A stretch of 64,000 nt of DNA from Dermacentor variabilis (taxonomy: Eukaryota > Arthropoda > Arachnida > Ixodida > Ixodidae), in NCBI RefSeq assembly GCF_050947875.1, contig NC_134572.1, positions 154,339,105-154,403,104 on the forward strand, read 5' to 3'. Below the pieces are notes generated by a model, which was not told the DNA's origin, did no database searches, and worked only from the letters and a program-made list of their open reading frames with translations. The translations under genes and the position numbers were made by a program. This document shows, in pieces, positions 35,240 to 46,701 of the stretch (position 1 is its first letter; each line of letters opens with the position of its first letter).

Positions 35240-36100
35240 AACGAGCGTGCGCTCCCACGCACCATCTCCGAAGATGGAGTGCGTAGAGCGCACTCGGACA
35301 ACGCACATTGGAAGTAGGCTATAATCATTCAGCTTACTTGGAGCACTCTGACGACTAGAGCGCACACGAGTTCCTTAAGTTAACGTGCCCATAGGCTTTT
35401 CATGCGCACGAGCTTGGTTATGCACGCACGATCTCGCGCGCTGCGTACCTGGGTGGTTGCGGACGCCCAGCTAAAACTGCCTATGGGGAACCAGCGCTGG
35501 ATAGGCGGCGCGTCGAAAAGAGTGCGTTGCACGCCGCCCTGGCGACGAGACGCGGCACATTCAAGCCTCTCGACCAGCCGACACGTCTGCGGCCGTTTCA
35601 TAGTTCGCACATATGGTTCGCAAGTTTCCGTTTCCGCGCCGCTTCAAGTGGACAATTTTCATAAAGAAGCTAGTTTCATCAAGTGAAGAAATGACGAAAC
35701 AAGCTTTTTAAGCTTTATATACTTTTCACAGTGTGTCGCGGCGAGCACGTGTGTCGTTTATTTAACGGTTGCGCCGTGCGCCCTTCCCAAGCTTGTGTGG
35801 CAGCCTGCCTCGCAAATCTAGTAGCTAGGGCGCCGGTCTTGCGGCGCTATGGACATTCCATACTTCTCTGGCTTGACATAAGAAATTCTGATGTTACTTG
35901 GCCACCGCAGTCAATGAAGATGAAAGCTTTATCGTATCAGCTGACTCGGGCAAGCAAAGGTTTGAGTGCTCCGCTGCTTGATCCGTAACAACCCTGGCTA
36001 CATTTAGCACTAATTACATAAATTTACCGGATGCATCTCAGCTCCGAGTCATTATCCGCATGCGCATATTTAAATACACATAGGCGGCTTAGTCGTGCGT
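35240..36100. other. Unassigned stretch with a CpG-rich patch
   Basis: Around 35395-35630 the DNA is CpG-rich, with frames open on both strands (35402-35686 plus, 35380-35610 minus). The plus frame 35731-35988 is uncharacterised. No domain or coherent splice structure was seen. Confidence 0.35.
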
Positions 36101-36104
36101 GCGC

Positions 36105-37193
36105 CGGCAGTCATCATCATCAGCCTGGTTACGCCCACTGCAGGGCAAAGGCCTCTCCCATACTTCTCCAACAACGCCGGTCATGTACTAATTGTGGCCA
36201 TGCCGTCCCTGCAAACTTCTTAATCTCATCCACCCACCTAACTTTCTGCCGCCCCCTGCTACGCTTCCCTTCCCTTGGGATCCAGTCCGTAACCCTTAAT
36301 GACCATCGGTTATCTTCCCTCCTCATTACATGTCCTGCCCATGCCCATTTCTTTTTATTGATTTCAACTAAGATATCATTAAATCGCGTTTGTTCCCTCA
36401 CCCAATCTGCTCTTTTCTTATCCCATAACGTTACACCTATCATTCTTCTTTCCATAGCTCGTTGTGTCGTCCTCAATTTGAGTGGAACCCTTTTCGTAAG
36501 CCTCCAGGTTTCTGCCCCGTAGGTGAGTACTGGTAAGACACAGCTATTATATACTTTTCTCTTGAGGAATAACGGCAACCTGCTGTTCATGATTTGGGAA
36601 TGCCTGCCAAACGCACTCCAGCCCATTCTTATTCTTCTGATTATTTCCGTCTCATGATCCGGATCCGCCGTCACTACCTGCCCTAAGTAGATGTATTCCC
36701 TTACCACTTCCAGTGCCTCGCTGCCTATTGTAAATTGCTGTTATCTCCCGAGACTGTTAAGCATTACTTTAGTTTTCTGCATATTAATTTTTAGACCCAC
36801 TCTTCTGCTTTGCCTCTCCAGGTCAGTCAGCATGCATTGCAATTGGTCCCCTGAGTTACTAAGCAAGGCAATATCATCAGCGAATCGCAAGTTACTAAGG
36901 TATTCTCCATTAACTTTTATCCCCAATTCTTCCCAATCCAGGTCTCTGAATACCTCCTGTAAACACGCTGTGAATAGCATTGGAGATATCGTATCTCCCT
37001 GCCTGACGCCTTTCTTTATTGGGATTTTGTTGCTTGCTTTATGGAGGACTACGGTGGCTGTGGAGCCGCTATAGATATCTTCCAGTATTTTTACATATGG
37101 CTCATCTACACCCTGATTCCGTAATGCCTCCATGACTGCTGAGGTTTCGACTGAATCAAACGCTTTCTCGTAATCAATGAAAGCTATATACAA
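36105..37193 (-). mobile_element. RTE-clade LINE, 5'-truncated, RT broken by one visible stop codon
   Basis: The frame runs from 37193 to 36129, interrupted only by TAA at 36741-36743; the segments on either side (37193-36741 and 36707-36129) are in the same frame. The first segment has FIDYEKAFDSVETSAVM (palm motif A with catalytic Asp), GVRQGDTISPMLFTACL and RFADDIALL (the FADD catalytic pair). The second has EYIYLGQVV, VYNSCVLPVLTYGAETW, KKWAWAGHVMRREDNRW and RGRQKVRWVDEIKKFAG, typical of RTE C-termini. The 3' end is followed by a TGATGATGATGAC tail (36109-36121). The endonuclease and the start of RT are missing; truncation abuts an AT microsatellite at 37196. Confidence 0.93.
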
Positions 37194-37195
37194 TG

Positions 37196-37273
37196 GTTGC
37201 TTATATTCTTATATATGTAGATTATACTATAGATATATATATGTATATATACTTATATATACTTATACTTATA

Positions 37274-37332
<59 letters not shown>

Positions 37333-37355
37333 TTATATATTCTTATATGCTTATA
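37196..37355 (+). repeat. AT-rich compound microsatellite
   Basis: TATA, CTTATA and a pure (AT)n core at about 37276-37330. It begins where the RTE copy is truncated. Confidence 0.95.
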
Positions 37356-37359
37356 TTCG

Positions 37360-38435
37360 CCGGCAGTATGCGCACACAACTCCTATTACAAGGCAGCTTC
37401 CCTGTCACATAATTGTTGGCAATGAATGGAAACTATTTACCTTTCATATCGTTCGCTTGGTGTGGTGGCATTGGAAGGAGCTTGGCGGTGGTATTGCGAA
37501 GGAAAAATGGTTGGTACACATGCCGGATGGTGCATGCTATTGCTCATTTTGTTTTCGACGAAATGCTGACTGCAGATTCTGCTGTTTGGTACTGCAGCCA
37601 TGGCTGACCGTCTTCACTATCGAATAAACCAAGCACACGCGCGAAATTCGATTTAGAAACCAGCCCGACACCGCTTGACAGCTCGACAAGACGGGAACTT
37701 ACTCCGCTCGCCTGACTGCTTGGATCCAACGCCGCCTCCGTTCTTGTTCCTAGGGTTTAGATGGAAATACGCCCAAGGCTACATCCTCCCTCATTCCGAC
37801 GTAGTTGTGACACTTGTATACGCAACAGTACCGTCGGCGTCCTTTTGTTTTCCTTTGACTTTCAGCGCACGCAACGCCGCTACCAGCAGCAATTTTCGTC
37901 CGTGGTAGCGGCTTTGGTCTTATAGTCGAGCCCATTGATATAGAGAGAGCACATCGACTAGGGCGTTACACCACCAACCGCAAACGACCCATCATAGTGA
38001 AGATTTCATCCTTCAAAACTAAAGAATCTATATGGTCCAAAACTAAAAGGCACAAACTTCAGCATTGGCGAAGGTTTGACGTGTCCAGTTCGAACTGCCC
38101 GAAAATAGCTCATTACCTTTGCTAGGAGCAAATCCGTGCCATTTTCAGTACGATTCAAGACATTGCATATTGGAGCCCAGCGATATATTTTTGACACTGC
38201 AGCAGGAATTGTCAGAGCCGTATCGTAGTGATAATGTCGCCGTCAGCAACCACTCCATCAGCACCGTAAATGCGCAAGAGCGAATCTTTGATTTTCTGTA
38301 CTTTATACAAACATATGTAGTTTTCTTCCCAAACGCGTGCTCCTGTCTCAGTAAGGAGAACAGGAGGCTTTCCAAATCTGGAGAGACAGAGCCGGAAACC
38401 TATTTGACATGGGTTCAGTAACGAAATTTAAGATA
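37360..38435. other. Unassigned stretch, possibly LINE-related at its right end
   Basis: Overlapping frames at 37413-37607, 37675-37908 (plus) and 37544-37935 (minus) have no domain. From about 38000 to 38435 the minus strand continues the direction of the next LINE and might be its decayed RT region, but I could not match motifs. Confidence 0.3.
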
Positions 38436-38439
38436 TCTA

Positions 38440-39720
38440 ATTCATCATACGATCATATAAAACTCTTTCAATTCATTTTACCATATTTGACGTTAGAGAA
38501 ATAGGCCTAATGTTGTTAAGATTGTAGCCGCTCCTTGTTATTTAAGCGGCAGAATAATTTTGGTTTTCCTCCATTCTCGTGGAATCCAAGTATTTTTTAG
38601 AGAATAATTCACTGTGTTAAATGTCGTCAGGTATTTCAAACAACATTTTTAGCATAGCATTGGAAATCCCGTCAGGACCTGGAGCTGAGGCAGGGAGAGA
38701 TCTAAGGACATTAGAGAGCTCTGACCCTGTGACTTCCACAAAGTCGTCGGCGATGGGAGGCCTTAGTGGCCCATTCGGCAAACGTGATGTTAAGCGTTGC
38801 GCTAAGCCCTTTCCTAGGAATTCTAAAGAATCAGATATCTCGCGTGGTTAAAGAATTATCAATTCAGTATTCACTGGTGTCGGTATGAATTTTTCATATC
38901 AAATGAATCTGAACGGAGCTTTTTTGTTGCTGGGCTTAGAGATCAAGTCATGATGTTTTTCATCATACTCGTATTTTGCTTTCGATGCTGTTCTCTTGAA
39001 CGCAGCAGCTGAGAATTTATAGTCATTCCAGTTACTCGAACACTCATTGTGAAGTAATTTATTCCTTGCGGCTTTTGGTCCTCTATAATCCCGCGTCGAG
39101 TCCGAATTACACCAAGGAGAGGTATTACTTTTACTTATATTAACATTAAATTAAGACTTTTTAAAGCAACTTTTTAACACAGCGCAAAGCCCCATGGCTT
39201 TGATGTCCTTGGGTACCGTTATCTGGGAGTGGAGGACCGCTTTAAAGAGACTCTGAAACTTCTGGTAATTGAAAACAGTCCGCGTCAGAGACTAGGGGAA
39301 TAACAGGGAGAACAATATCAAACCTAATGGGTAGATGGCCAATATTTGAGGCTGAGTACGCAGTATACCAGGAAGTTACGGAAGTTCGTGAAGTGGCAAG
39401 TGTTAGATCCAATGTCGATTTGGAAAGACCCTGAATAAACGTAGCTGAATTCATATTTAAGCAACAACAATTTTGATTAATTGCCCAGTCCGACAATCGC
39501 TTTCCACACGAGTCCGTTTTCAAACCCCAAGACACATGATGCAAATTAAAGTCTGCGGCTTTCACAATTTTTTTCCTACAAAATTTGACCACGGTATCAA
39601 GGGTACTAATATCACGAGCACCTGTGAGAAAATATATATTAACCAAGAAAAATGGGGAACAACAAGGAAGAGTTACATCTATTGCTAGTATCTCACTCTC
39701 CGTAGACATATACTGGTATG
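38440..39720 (-). mobile_element. I/Jockey-like LINE fragment: endonuclease and RT start
   Basis: The open frame at 39242-39709 is endonuclease: VNIYFLTGARDISTLDTVVK, ADFNLHHVSWG (GDFN block), then KRLSDWAINQN, TLDLTLATSRTSVTSW and IGHLPIRFDIV (the SDHxPI block, with Asp changed to Gly). Below it, about 38690-38640 reads APGPDGISNAMLKMLFEIPD, the conserved linker before RT. About 38530-38460 reads NNIRPISLTSNMVK, the YRPISLT block. Catalytic RT is not recognisable. Several frameshifts; inactive. Confidence 0.85.
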
Positions 39721-39729
39721 AAATTTTTA

Positions 39730-41330
39730 CTTTGTGGCATATTTTAGTTGTTATTATGAAAGCAATTCATCCGCCCCTCGATGGGCGGTCCAATCGAAAT
39801 AAACAATAAATTCTTATGTGACAATCTTGGCCATTGGAGAGCCAAGTCTACGGCAACATAATAATGTCGGCAGAAAGTTGTGAACAAATATATATGAAAT
39901 CGGTAGCTGCAGAAATAATGGAACGGAAGTTCTACTGTAATACCTTTCAATACCTCAATATGAATTAATGCCTACTTTCGAAACCACTTGCTCTAAAATA
40001 CTGTTGTTTAAAAAATATTTCTTCGAAAAACTCTCTGTACCGTACTCTGTGAGTTTTGATTGAGGGACAGAGTTCGAAGAATTAGGATTAGAATCGGACT
40101 TGGAAAAACAATCTATTTCACAAACATTTTGGTTTTTGAGTGCGCGACAGTGATCGAGGAATTATCGCCAAAGAGGCTGGCCACGGGGCAGCCCCGTAGC
40201 CAGTTGATCATAAAGACATCAAGTACTGCTAACACAAAAACGCATAAGAAGATAAAAAGAATAAAAATGAATGACGTAAAATAACAAGCAGAAGAAGGAA
40301 AATACCACCTGACACTTGACCTAAGGCCCCAAAAGCAGGAGAACGCGCAGCACGACCCGCAGCACTCCGCACTTTCTTTTTAATCCAGCAACGGTGCTCA
40401 AAGTCTCATGGCGTAGCAAATGTCACAAATTTTTTGGCAAAAGCTCCAAATGCTTCTCTAAGAACAGACGCTGTGCACGTTGTAAACAGTTAGGTAAGAG
40501 GTCGCATTTAATGTTGCCGTGCCATCCCTCCGAGGCTTTTTCGCCTGCTGGCGACCTGGCGCAGCGCCTGAAGACGACGCCAACAAGATGCCGCTGTGTT
40601 TGTGCTCATGGTGGCCATTTGCGTTGCAGAAACGATGGTCCGCTGCGCGGCCTCCGCTGAAGCGAGGAAATCACCGAGCGCGCGACGCGCTCCGCAAAAG
40701 TGGTAAAAGTGCTGGCCGCCCCAGCATAGTGCACATGCGCAAGGGCGTCTACGCTGGCCCGCTGCGCCCGCGGAGCTCTTAAGTTTGACGGAGAATTGAG
40801 AGGAAGGAATGGCTGCGAAGCCAGAAAACCTGCTCTTGGTGTTCTTTCCGTACCATTACATCAAGGTGATGCGCTGTCTCTTCAACTTTGTGACATGCAA
40901 AGCAGTTGCTTTCAATCAGCTTATTTGAGGGTGCTGCTTTATGATGCGGGAGGGAACGGAGTCACCTGGTGTTCCTCATATTTCGCGGAGTTTACTTATC
41001 AGTCGAAATAAAATGAGTACGCAATTAGTATGTCGCTAAAAATTCCGCAGATAAAAGTCCATTGGATGTTCCTACGAATGCCTAATTGACATTTTACCTA
41101 GTTGCTCAGTTGACACTCTACTTCATTAACTAATTACCTCATTAAATCTCACTAACAAAGGTTTCCACTGTACTGTAAACGATATGCACTAGGTTTCCTT
41201 CGAGTAACGCAAATGCTCATTTTTTCCCTTCTTAGTGCATAATAGATGGGTCACCCTCTATATAGTATCTTCTGCTGTGCTATTCTTGGTAAGTGAACGA
41301 AGACCGAAGGCTTAATGTTTTGTGTTCTCA
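39730..41330. other. Unassigned stretch upstream of the acyl-CoA synthetase pseudogene
   Basis: If the gene were complete, earlier exons encoding the ATP-binding P-loop-like motif (STGxPKG) should lie here or further left. I found no such motif in any frame. A GC-rich patch at about 40500-40790 has open frames of no recognised type. Confidence 0.4.
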
Positions 41331-41334
41331 ACAG

Positions 41335-41506
41335 CTCACAGCGCTAAGCACAACGCCTTCCACTGTGAGGTGCCAGTTGGACAACGAACTGCGCAAAGGT
41401 TATGACCTCCATAGCCTCCAATACGTCACTACGTCGAGCACGCCCGTTGGGGAAGCCGTTGCGAAGGGACTAGTCAAAGAATTTAACCACAAATTTTTTG
41501 CACAGA
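41335..41506 (+). pseudogene. Acyl-CoA synthetase pseudogene, exon 1 of those found
   Basis: Acceptor TTTTGTGTTCTCAACAG precedes the exon and GTAAGT follows it. It encodes LTALSTTPSTVRCQLDNEL, then RKGYDLHSLQYVTTSSTPVG and KGLVKEFNHKFFAQ, the part of the N-terminal subdomain just before the YGMTE motif. Open throughout; ends in phase 1. Confidence 0.85.
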
Positions 41507-41829
41507 GTAAGTGTCATGGGTGGAAATTCTGAATTGGCCAACTTCTTGTTAAAAAGAAGAGTTACTCTTCCTTTCGTAATCAGTTCACGTTATATTTACG
41601 GGAACGTTACTAAGAGATTGTTCAAAGTAATATAAATCCGCCTCTGCGGTTTTGCTGTCTATGATACGGATTATCTCCATCACCTTAGTACCCTAATCGT
41701 CACCGTGGTTTACACGGGTGTTATAGACTGGTGTTACGAATGATTCGCGAAAGTGCTGACTTTTTCTGGAGGTTGACAGTGGCAAGGTAACAAAACTTTG
41801 TTTCGGCTCTTGTATTTTCATTTGAGCAG

Positions 41830-41930
41830 CGTGTGGTCAGACGTAGATACCTTTCATCTAAGTGGGTCTCTACAACGCGCCCCCCACTTACATGTCTATC
41901 GGATGTTTGGCAGTTGGCGTAGAAGCACTG
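41830..41930 (+). pseudogene. Acyl-CoA synthetase pseudogene, exon 2 (two stop codons)
   Basis: A T-rich tract and GAGCAG precede it; GTAGGA follows. It reads CGQT-stop-IPFI-stop, then VGLYNAPPTYMSIGCLAVGV and EAL. The first block is where YGMTE(L/I) belongs. The length of 101 nt completes the phase-1 codon and ends in phase 0. Confidence 0.75.
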
Positions 41931-42399
41931 GTAGGAACACCAGTCTTTTTGTCTGCTTTGAACAACGCAAATTACACGTGTCAGAGTGATCTAACAGGAA
42001 TAGTCAGAGCCGAATTGATGCTGTCTGTATATGTTCGGTTCTCTCGCGCCACAATAAACATTAAAATTATGTGTGTCGAGCGGCGGGCGAAATCATTGCG
42101 CAACAGTTACATCGGGAGTACTACGAGGACGCCCAATATGAAGCTATTGAGTAGCACTTAACGAGAGTATATTCAATCAGTATCGTAACCAGGTACGTAT
42201 TCGGCCTTGCTCAAATTGATGGTTTATTGTTGTAGTTGTTTGCTAAATAATGAGACCCGGTAAAAATAAACAATCCGCCTCATTGCACCCTGCGAAAGTG
42301 GATGTACAGCGGAGCGGATGTGGGCGTTAAACAACCACCGCCACCACAAGCAAAGTACGGCAAGCGCACACGCACGTGTGCGCAGGTGCAGCATATATG

Positions 42400-42830
42400 T
42401 TCATTCTTCTAGGCCGTCCACCAAGCGCAAGTGCCTTATAGAACTAAATTATTGTTTAAAGTTAAATTCTGTCAAAAAATACGTAAAGTACGACTTACAC
42501 ACGCTGCAAAGATGATCGCTTCGGATTTTTATTCGAATCTACGGGAAAATATAAACCTGCTAGGCAAAGCCCTTTTCCAGCTCTTTTTAAGGTCTGTAGG
42601 TGGTGGTACCGCCAGCACAGCATACATACTCATTCTTGAAGGCCTAGCACAAAGCATTGTTGATGTAATGGAACTTCTCAAAGTAAAATGCGTCAGGAAA
42701 TTCGTAAAGTACGACTTACACACAGCCTGCAGACATGATTACATAGAATTGTAATTCGACAATACAAGAAAACATACTTCTCTTACGTGGTAACTGACAC
42801 ACAAACCCTTTTTCCAGTTGCTGTTTTTTC
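42400..42830 (+). repeat. Diverged tandem duplication, period about 219 bp, in intron 2
   Basis: CGTAAAGTACGACTTACACA occurs at about 42482 and again (TCGTAAAGTACGACTTACAC) at about 42702. Neighbouring blocks are shared in order (CAAGCGCAAGTGCC / CAAAGCATTGTTGA; CCCTTTTCCAGCTC / CCCTTTTTCCAGTTG). Confidence 0.7.
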
Positions 42831-43389
42831 GGGAGCACGCCACAAGAAATCCCGACCAACTAGAGGGTGACAGCTTCGCTGTAATCATGATTGTTTGTTT
42901 CTTCAAAGAAGTAAAAATATGCGAAGTTTAGTATAGCAGATGGTTTGTCTTTGCTGCGTAAACAAAGTCCTCCGTTTTGTCTTTTGTTTTATTTACGTTG
43001 AAGCGGGGCTCAGCTGTAGCGGAAAGGGCCACATGCGCCTCTCCCATCGCAGTGGAAAGCCGTCCAATGGGTAGGTTGCCCAACTTTTCAGCGTAACGTT
43101 TCTGTTCGCCAGGTGCTTCTGCATGTGTCCTGGTGTTCTGAAGGTACATTAAACCTATGTATAATATACAGTGTAGTTGTCGAAATGCCCACACTCATAG
43201 TTGTATTTCGTCACCACCTCTAATTTTGTTTTGTTTTTCTTGCGTCTGCTTGTCCACCTTTTGTAGCGTGTGGTAGATAACCAGAAAGACGATCGTCCAT
43301 CCAATCCATCCACTAGTCTTACGAATGAAATCCCTTCTTGGCTTCTTGCGTTGACGTATAGCATAGCTTCCGTATTGGCTTTCACACAG

Positions 43390-43528
43390 GTGCGGGACAC
43401 AGAAACGAGAAATCCTTTGGAACCATGGCAACGCGGAGAGCTCGTGGAGCGATGTCCAAGCCTGATGCGTGAATACTGGGGGAGACTGCTCGAGCCCATC
43501 ACGGACGAAGAAGCCTGTTACAGCACAG
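43390..43528 (+). pseudogene. Acyl-CoA synthetase pseudogene, exon 3
   Basis: Acceptor GGCTTTCACACAG; donor GTAGCA. It encodes VRDTETRNPLEPWQRGELVE, then RCPSLMREYWGRLLEPITDE and EACYST, matching the G-E-L-x-V-R-G-P-x-x-M-x-G-Y-W block. The expected Arg-Gly before Pro is Arg-Cys. Open throughout. Confidence 0.85.
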
Positions 43529-44379
43529 GTAGCAGTGCATGTGGTATGTGCATGTACCACGTGTTTTGAGAAACAGTTGAGCGATAGCACTTGCCAGATG
43601 CACGCCCAGTGAAATAAGCAGTAACGCTTACGAACTAAGTGGTACTTCTTCAGACGTAAAACAAGGAAGACAAATGTATCGTTATCTGTACGTTTCTTTA
43701 TTCAACATATATTTAACCACTTCGTTCAGGCACAATTTAAGACTTCGTACAAAACAACGCGAGTATCTGGAATTTTTTTGTTTACATTTTTTCCGCAATA
43801 CAATTAGTGTGAATGAGCACACTGAATGCATTCACAAGTATTCCTTTTGTATTAGCGTGAAGAGCTTTTGTATAGCCTTCTCTCTGGTCATGCAACGCCT
43901 GTACTAGTTCATGCCCGTGCAAGGCGCCTGTGTTTAGGCTTACCAAATTAGGCTGGTTGAGCATCCAACCAGGTGTCTACAATCACGTCGGCGCGATTGA
44001 AGCGGTAAGATAAAGGATTGTCATGAGGGAGGACCTGTGAGGCTGTTTGAAACAACGCGTGCTGTACGGCCTTCGAGAAGAGGAATAAAGGGAAAAGAAG
44101 GATAAATTCCATGATGACCGTGATAGTAGATGCGTTCGAGCACGTGGTCAATGCAAGCTTTCATTAAAGTTGTTCAACTAAACCACACTTCATGGAAATC
44201 TCCACATAGTGGCTAATTTCGCCGCGAGCACATAGTTGTCCCGGCCACGAGCCCCGGATAAATTTTGATGGCACTTGAGTCACAGCGCAAATTTGGATAC
44301 AGTACGTAATTAAAGACGTAGAAGAAGAGCGTTGTCCTCATCGGTTCATTTTTTCCTGTTCATTGGCCCAGGTTTCATA

Positions 44380-45633
44380 GACCGCAGATTATATTTGTGC
44401 AAACAATACTTGAACCACTAAATGTGTTAATTCGCGATGTGCTTCCTAATAATAGGCATTCAAATTGCCCAGAGATCAGGTTCGATGACATTTTCCCAAA
44501 CCACGCGAAACTACTCCCTACGGCATCTTAAACGCCATGATGCAAGGCCACCTAAGCACCCTAGAAACAAACATTATCATTGCAACAGATGTCTCACAGT
44601 GTGAGCAAAAAGCTGGCATTGGAATATTTTGTCCTGCACTCGACTGGTCATTATCTGTAAGATTGCCTGATTGTGTGCCTATTTTTCTGGCCGAGTTGTT
44701 AGCAGTAATCCTGGATTTACCTTAATTAGACCAAATGATGACAGCGGCTGCTATTCTTACTGACTCCCTTTCTGTATGATCTTGCCTTACCGCTACTAAT
44801 GACTCACCCATGCGAAAACTCTGCCACCTAATAGTTCCTGCCCATGTGCAATGTATTCTATTCATTTGGGTGCCTGGTTATAAAGGTTTGTTTTTTAATG
44901 AAACTGCCGATTCACTGGCAAATGCATCACTATCCGGCCCTGTTCTTACTATTCTACCACTGACAGCACAGATCACGGTGGCAAGACTCCGGATGCGACC
45001 AATTAGATTAGCCTTATCAAGCGCACATTTGACTGCTTCTCCAGAGTACAAGCACCTGGCATTTCCCTGGCATGGCGAATCCTGTTTCACAAAGATGCTT
45101 GACGTCTGCCTCCCCAAATTACGCCGCCGCATTCCCTCCCTAAGTTTCCATTTACACAGGTCGGATGTGGTTCCCTTCCCCATCTGTTCCTTTTGTGATG
45201 AGGAGGAGACGATACAGCACTTTCTTCTATCTTGTCGCCGCTCTACTGCGTAAAGAAAAAGATTATTGGACATACCTTTTCGAAGAATTGGCATGGACTT
45301 GACAGAACCTGCAATTCTTTCGTTCGGGGCGTCCACTCTGGGATTTAGCCACAGGGATGCATGCTTCGCTGTCCAAACTTTCCTTACAGAATTTAAACAA
45401 ATGCCCTGCTAAATTCTTTTTTGTCCTTATTTTAATATAATTATTACTCATTCAATATGACCTTTCTGATTTTATTTTAACACGCAATTCTACACTATTC
45501 AATGCTGTTCTCATAGATATTAGGAAATTTATGCTTCGGACTAATTTGGAATAATCTACCCATTTCTTGGCCATTCCCCCACGGTGGGTAGGAGCCATAC
45601 GTGTCACAGGCAACAACGACAACAACAACAACA
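44380..45633 (+). mobile_element. I-type LINE 3' part: RNase H, zinc-knuckle tail and (CAA)n end
   Basis: The frame at 44537-44725 starts RNase H: IIIATDVSQCEQKAGIGIFC with the first catalytic Asp, then DCVPIFLAELLAVIL with the Glu. The frame at 44810-45253 gives CILFIWVPGYKGLFFNETAD, the last part of RNase H, then the tail RLRMRPIRLALSSAHLTASP and CSFCDEEETIQHFLLSC, the conserved CCHC zinc motif. The copy ends at about 45633 in CAACAACGACAACAACAACAAC-type repeats. It lies in the intron between exons 3 and 4 of the acyl-CoA synthetase pseudogene, in the same orientation. RT is missing (5' truncation near 44380). Frames are broken between the two parts. Confidence 0.88.
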
Positions 45634-45768
45634 TGATTGCCTTGTGTTCTGCCTTCATGCTGTAACCTTAGCAGCACAGCAAATTGCCAACTAGTCAAAC
45701 CATCACAAACCTGCAATTGCGACTTCGGGAAGCTTCCGACTGCCCAACTGCACCAAGCTTGGGAGCAG

Positions 45769-46056
45769 CCGGTTATAATGTGCTTTACATCGGGGGGTAC
45801 GCAGATTACCTGTGCTAGTAGGGCAAAGACAGCTATGTGTACCTAGTTGCGTGGCTGAGCGACTACTTAAGCGTCCGTGGGTGCAAGTATTGGCCAGCCG
45901 AAGTTGATGCCATGGTGCTCAAGTGTCCAGGGGTTCATTACTGCGCCGTCGTTGGAATACCCCATCCCGAAGCTGGAGAAGTGGCGCACGCTACGGTTGT
46001 GCCAGCGCCACAAGCAAGAACACTGAGCGCAGAGCACGTCACGTTATTTGTGGAAG
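45769..46056 (+). pseudogene. Acyl-CoA synthetase pseudogene, exon 4 (tandem stop codons)
   Basis: The acceptor at GAGCAG (45768) is chosen because it restores phase; the region before TAG TAG (45816-45821) is poorly conserved. After the stops: GKDSYVYLVAWLSDYLSVRG, CKYWPAEVDAMVLKCPGV, HYCAVVGIPHPEAGEVAHAT, ending VTLFVE plus one base. This is the C-terminal AMP-binding subdomain. GTTAGA follows as donor. Confidence 0.75.
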
Positions 46057-46170
46057 GTTAGAATTTCCTATTTTGCTTCTTGTTCTTGTTTCAAGCTTAC
46101 TGCGTGCGACGTCCTCATTATATAGAAAGTTCTGTGGTTCGTTTCTGGCAGCCTTACCTTAACTTCACAG

Positions 46171-46221
46171 GCCAGCGTAACTGCCTCATCAGCTTTAAAC
46201 ATCAGCGGTTTGAGCTTGTTG
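46171..46221 (+). pseudogene. Acyl-CoA synthetase pseudogene, exon 5 (micro-exon)
   Basis: A 51-nt stretch between AACTTCACAG and GTATGT, phase 1 in and out. It encodes GQRNCLISFKHQRFELV, fitting the xERLAxYKxLxxVxFV segment before the final motif. It is supported mainly by phase, position and length. Confidence 0.65.
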
Positions 46222-46229
46222 GTATGTAT

Positions 46230-46690
46230 AATTGGTGAGAGTAGAGAGGAAATACAGCAAAGGACGAGTACACAACGTGGCAGACAACGATAAGCCCTAA
46301 CTTTCAACTGGGATGTATGGTGCCAGAGCGCGGAAATAAGTAGAAGACGAACTAAAAACACGGGATCCAACAAGGAATGACGCTAATGAAAAACCAGCAG
46401 AAGACGCGTTATCGCAAGGTGCATGCGTTGGCACTTCCCAGAAAGCTGATTTCTTTGCCACAAAGAGACACAGACTTCTAGCTCGCAGATAAGCCGCGTT
46501 GGCGTGTCATCTGAGCAGCTTCAACGATGATGCGAGTGGATGGTCGTACCAGTGTTGATAGAATATTTGCGTTTTTTTTTTAAACTGCAGCGTTGTGCAA
46601 GAAAGTCATTTTCCATTGCGGAAATTATTCACGCGTTCTCGTAGGCGGGCTTTCCGACTCCTCCCGGTCTGACCCACGTAAAATGCTCTG
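46230..46690 (-). mobile_element. Penelope-like element relic, GIY-YIG endonuclease end
   Basis: On the minus strand from about 46690, HFTWVRPGGVGKPAYE corresponds to FYVGQTGRxxxxRxxEH of the GIY-YIG nuclease of Penelope-like elements. Further down, IIVEAAQMTRQRGLSAS and, in a shifted frame, KSVSLCGKEISFLGS correspond to the REIxEAxxI...CVSxPSxxLxxKExxFL C-terminal block. Frames are badly broken. The region to 46230 looks like the element's 3' untranslated part. It lies in an intron of the acyl-CoA synthetase pseudogene. Confidence 0.6.
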
Positions 46691-46701
46691 TATGACACAT
46701 C

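Noticed and set aside
36031..37074. Plus-strand ORFs of 163 and 127 residues
   Set aside because: Antisense shadows of the RTE reverse transcriptase.
41862..42161. 99-residue ORF starting MGLYNAPPTY as a separate gene
   Set aside because: Its first part is the end of exon 2 of the acyl-CoA synthetase pseudogene; the remainder is intron read-through past the GTAGGA donor.
43155..43590. Minus-strand ORFs of 115 and 131 residues
   Set aside because: They are antisense to exon 3 of the acyl-CoA synthetase pseudogene, which matches its family on the plus strand.
44878..45336. 152-residue minus-strand ORF
   Set aside because: Antisense shadow of the LINE RNase H/zinc-knuckle frame.
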